This document shows, in pieces, positions 61,789 through 64,000 of a stretch of 64,000 nt of DNA. The translations under genes were made by a program, and so were the position numbers. Below the pieces are notes generated by a model that searched no databases, was not told the origin of the DNA, and saw only the letters and a list, made by a program, of their open reading frames with translations. This DNA comes from Pseudaminobacter sp040045035 (GTDB lineage Bacteria > Pseudomonadota > Alphaproteobacteria > Rhizobiales > Rhizobiaceae). Location of the stretch: the NCBI RefSeq assembly GCF_040045035.1, contig NZ_JBDZDS010000004.1, forward strand, positions 124,001 to 188,000, read 5' to 3'. Numbering within the stretch: position 1 is the stretch's first letter; every line of letters begins with the position of its first letter.

Positions 61789-63474
61789 TCAGCGCTGGAG
61801 CGTGAGGCCGACGAACACGCTGTTGGCGTCGTAGTCGCGGTCGGGCAGGTTGCTCTTCTGGCTTTCATGGCGCAGGCGGCCGGTCAGGCCGGTATAGCGG
61901 TTCAGCCACCAGGTCGCACCGGCCTCGGCGCTGAAGAGCACGTCGTGCCCGCCCGCGTTGGAATAGTTGCGATAGCCGACGCCGAGTGCCGCGTTTGCGG
62001 TGAGGTTGGCACGAACCAGGCGCTCAGCCGACAGGGTGGCGGCATACAGGACAGAGCCGCTTTCGCCCACCGTCGTGGTGTCTTCGATCGTGGTGGTTCC
62101 CGCGAGGTTGACGACAGTGCCGCGTTCCGGCGACCAGGCGAATGCCGCGGCAATGCTGGGCGTGGACACCGGCGAGAGACGGCTGTCGTCGAAGCTTTCG
62201 CGCAGCCAGCCGGCGGAGAACTCACCCGACAGCTTCTCGCCCAGGTCGATCGCCACGCCGGCGCGGCTGCCGAACAGATTGGAGGATCGCTCATAGCCGC
62301 TTTGGTCGACCTTGTTCGTGTAGAAGCGCCGCCCGACCTCCACTTCGACGAATGGCGTCAGCGCCGGGGAAATCTCGTAGCCGCCGCGCAAGGCCAGCGC
62401 GGCAAGCGTCGAGTCGCGGTCCTTCTGCGAAAGCGTGTCGCCGGTAGACAGGTCCGCGTCGTTGAACATGTCGCGCTCGACCCTGCCGGCTATGCCGAAG
62501 CGGGCCTTGCCGACGCCCTTTTCAACGCCGAGGCTGCCTGTCACCGTCTGCTGGATCGGCTGGTAGGCGGTCCCATTGACAACGACCGCCGACGATGCCG
62601 TTTCGGGGCCGCGCAGATAGCCGATCGCTCCGTGACCGGAGAAGTCGTTGCCGAGGTCGACATCCAGCCGGCCGTCGATGCCGATCTGGCTGTCCTTCAC
62701 CACCTCTCCCGACAGGGTGCGCCGCAGGTTGCCATACATGTTGATGGCTGCGGAGTTGCTTCTCCAGTCCGATACCGCGTTGAAGCGCACCGCCGTCTCC
62801 GACAGCACCGCGCTCGAGCCGCCATGGCTGAGGCTGGCGTTGCTCGTGGCGGTCAGGCCTTGCTCGAGCGACGAGCGCAGCACGAAGGAGCCGATGCGGA
62901 TTCCGACCGGCTCGAACGGGTGGTCCTCGTCTGTCCGCCGCAGCCCGTCTATCGCCCGCACGCGCTGGGCGCGCTGGTCGATCTCCGGGTTCTCCTGCGT
63001 GTCGACAGTTGCCGCGCGCAGCGCCGGGCCGTTGACGTCTTCATCATCCACCTCGGTCGTCAGATCCGCTCTCGGCGGCTGCGGGAGGTTCTCCGCAGCC
63101 GCACGCTGGGCCTGAAGCCGTTGCCGGGCCGTCAGGGGACGGTATGTGCCGGCCGGTAGCGCCTCATCGGCGAAGGGATCGTCCGCATTGGCCGGCAGGG
63201 AAAACAGATCGGCGTCCGCCGCGTCCGGGATGGCGCCGGTGCTCATCGGATCGTATTGCGCGGATGTATCCTGGCTAGCCTGGTCTTGCGACTGGCCGTT
63301 GCCGTTCAGCAATGTGCGGTTCACATCCGCTTCCGAAACGGCGCCGCGCAAGCCCACGGTCTGAGCTCCGGCTTGAAAGGCGCAAAGCACGGCCCCCGCG
63401 CTTGCCGCGCAGAGCGCGGCGCGCAGCGCCCATGGACCTGGGCGTCGTATCTGTTCAGGGCCGGCCCGAGACAT
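61789..63474 (-). CDS. Outer-membrane beta-barrel protein (BBP2/DUF-type)
   Basis: 561 residues. Signal peptide (LRAALCAASAGAVLCAFQAGA), a polar low-complexity region to about residue 200 with repeated Asp/Ala/Gln, then alternating strands to the C-terminus (FVEVEVGRRFY, AGVAIDLGEKLSGEFSAGWL, VLYAATLSAERLV, VFVGLTLQR) ending with the barrel-type signature. It resembles barrels linked to exopolysaccharide export in rhizobia. The ATG at 63474 with AGGTGAT is used; the GTG at 63480 is next. Role unknown. Confidence 0.82.
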   Translation of the reverse strand: MSRAGPEQIRRPGPWALRAALCAASAGAVLCAFQAGAQTVGLRGAVSEADVNRTLLNGNGQSQDQASQDTSAQYDPMSTGAIPDAADADLFSLPANADDPFADEALPAGTYRPLTARQRLQAQRAAAENLPQPPRADLTTEVDDEDVNGPALRAATVDTQENPEIDQRAQRVRAIDGLRRTDEDHPFEPVGIRIGSFVLRSSLEQGLTATSNASLSHGGSSAVLSETAVRFNAVSDWRSNSAAINMYGNLRRTLSGEVVKDSQIGIDGRLDVDLGNDFSGHGAIGYLRGPETASSAVVVNGTAYQPIQQTVTGSLGVEKGVGKARFGIAGRVERDMFNDADLSTGDTLSQKDRDSTLAALALRGGYEISPALTPFVEVEVGRRFYTNKVDQSGYERSSNLFGSRAGVAIDLGEKLSGEFSAGWLRESFDDSRLSPVSTPSIAAAFAWSPERGTVVNLAGTTTIEDTTTVGESGSVLYAATLSAERLVRANLTANAALGVGYRNYSNAGGHDVLFSAEAGATWWLNRYTGLTGRLRHESQKSNLPDRDYDANSVFVGLTLQR

Positions 63475-63631
63475 TATCACCTGGCAATATTTCGCGGCGC
63501 GGTCGCGCCAGACTTACCGAACCGTAAACGCGCCTGGTTAACGGAGGGTTGAGGCAGGTTGTGGCCGAAGCCCAGGTGCCTGTATCGATAATGTTGGACA
63601 GCCGCCCGCCGACACGCTAATCGCATCGTTC

Positions 63632-64000
63632 ATGCACGCAGGATCCTTGAAGAAACGGCCGGACAGGCAGGCCTCCATCGCCTCGGCGATGCGAACAGTG
63701 GGCACCGAGCGCGTCGGCCTCGACGCGCTGACCGAAGCGCTGGACAATGGGCTTGCGGAGCCCTTTGCAGATGCGGTGGACATTCTGGCCGGCATCGGCG
63801 GCCGCGTGATCGTCACCGGCGTCGGCAAGAGCGGCCATATCGGCTCCAAGATCGCCGCCACGCTAGCCTCGACGGGCACGCCCGCTTTTTTCGTCCACCC
63901 CTCGGAAGCCAACCACGGCGACCTCGGCATGATCGCCCGTGACGACGCGATCGTCGCCATGTCGTGGTCGGGCGAAACAGCCGAGCTCAAGGGCATTGTC
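63632..64000 (+). CDS. kdsD: Arabinose-5-phosphate isomerase (KpsF/GutQ), 5' part
   Basis: The first 123 codons are present; the gene runs off the window. SIS-domain motifs are GGRVIVTGVGKSGHIGSKIA, STGTPAFFVHPSEANHGDLG and AIVAMSWSGETAELKGIV, all typical of KdsD/KpsF. It makes arabinose-5-phosphate from ribulose-5-phosphate for Kdo synthesis. No strong ribosome-binding site precedes the ATG at 63632; the downstream CBS domains would lie outside the window. Confidence 0.92.
   Translation, partial: MHAGSLKKRPDRQASIASAMRTVGTERVGLDALTEALDNGLAEPFADAVDILAGIGGRVIVTGVGKSGHIGSKIAATLASTGTPAFFVHPSEANHGDLGMIARDDAIVAMSWSGETAELKGIV

Noticed and set aside
61735..63159. Plus-strand frame of 474 codons
   Set aside because: Antisense of the outer-membrane barrel gene.

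Overview
The window looks like a chromosomal segment of a high-GC alphaproteobacterium of the Rhizobiales, most like Mesorhizobium or another Phyllobacteriaceae member. Supporting signs are the two-cysteine Porin_2 porin, the CpdR-type regulator, a Tlde1/DUF2778 protein, a DUF459 protein, an HWE histidine kinase, the heterotetrameric sarcosine oxidase operon and many solute transporters. This placement is inference from gene families; no species marker such as 16S rRNA is present.

Layout. 1-500: edge of an unknown gene and rpsU. 875-6075: sarcosine oxidase operon soxBDAG. 6136-10238: small conserved protein, an MFS transporter with a large periplasmic insert, a MaoC-type protein and an MDR oxidoreductase. 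10246-10385: palindromic intergenic repeat. 10386-14706: RND efflux pump (adaptor plus permease). 14997-28167: a catabolic island with an RpiR regulator divergent from a HutG-like hydrolase, a TRAP transporter (Q, M, P), a glutamine-synthetase-like ligase, an aldehyde dehydrogenase, an iron alcohol dehydrogenase and a four-gene ABC importer. 28401-29835: small genes and an FMN reductase. 30282-33768: a GtrA / GT2 / ChbG-NaxD-like / ArnT-like operon that resembles amino-sugar modification loci for lipid A. 34295-41558: porin, Tat-exported deaminase, LysE exporter, Tlde1 protein, GST-like protein, hemerythrin, glycine-rich secreted protein. 41571-45529: accessory stretch with DUF2478, an HWE kinase, and a decayed integrative element (frameshifted Arc-like repressor, excisionase-like ORF, gutted tyrosine integrase) abutting the 3' end of tRNA-Val(GAC). 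45635-51198: cpdR, a second HutG-like gene, a candidate trans-acting sRNA, histidinol-phosphatase-like gene, alpha/beta hydrolase, a heat-shock Hsp20 gene with a sigma32-type promoter and ROSE-like thermometer, threonine aldolase. 51709-58021: glutamate synthase gltBD. 58063-64000: DUF459 protein, MltB-type transglycosylase, galU, an outer-membrane barrel and the start of kdsD.

The genes cluster around nitrogen and one-carbon metabolism (sarcosine, glutamate, threonine/glycine, possible gamma-glutamylated amines), solute uptake, and envelope building (lipid A or glycan modification, peptidoglycan enzymes, UDP-glucose, Kdo precursor, porin). The three most interesting items are the four-gene NaxD/ArnT-like operon, the candidate sRNA at 47130-47215 with a perfect palindrome inside its promoter, and the RpiR-TRAP-glutamylation island with a candidate operator.
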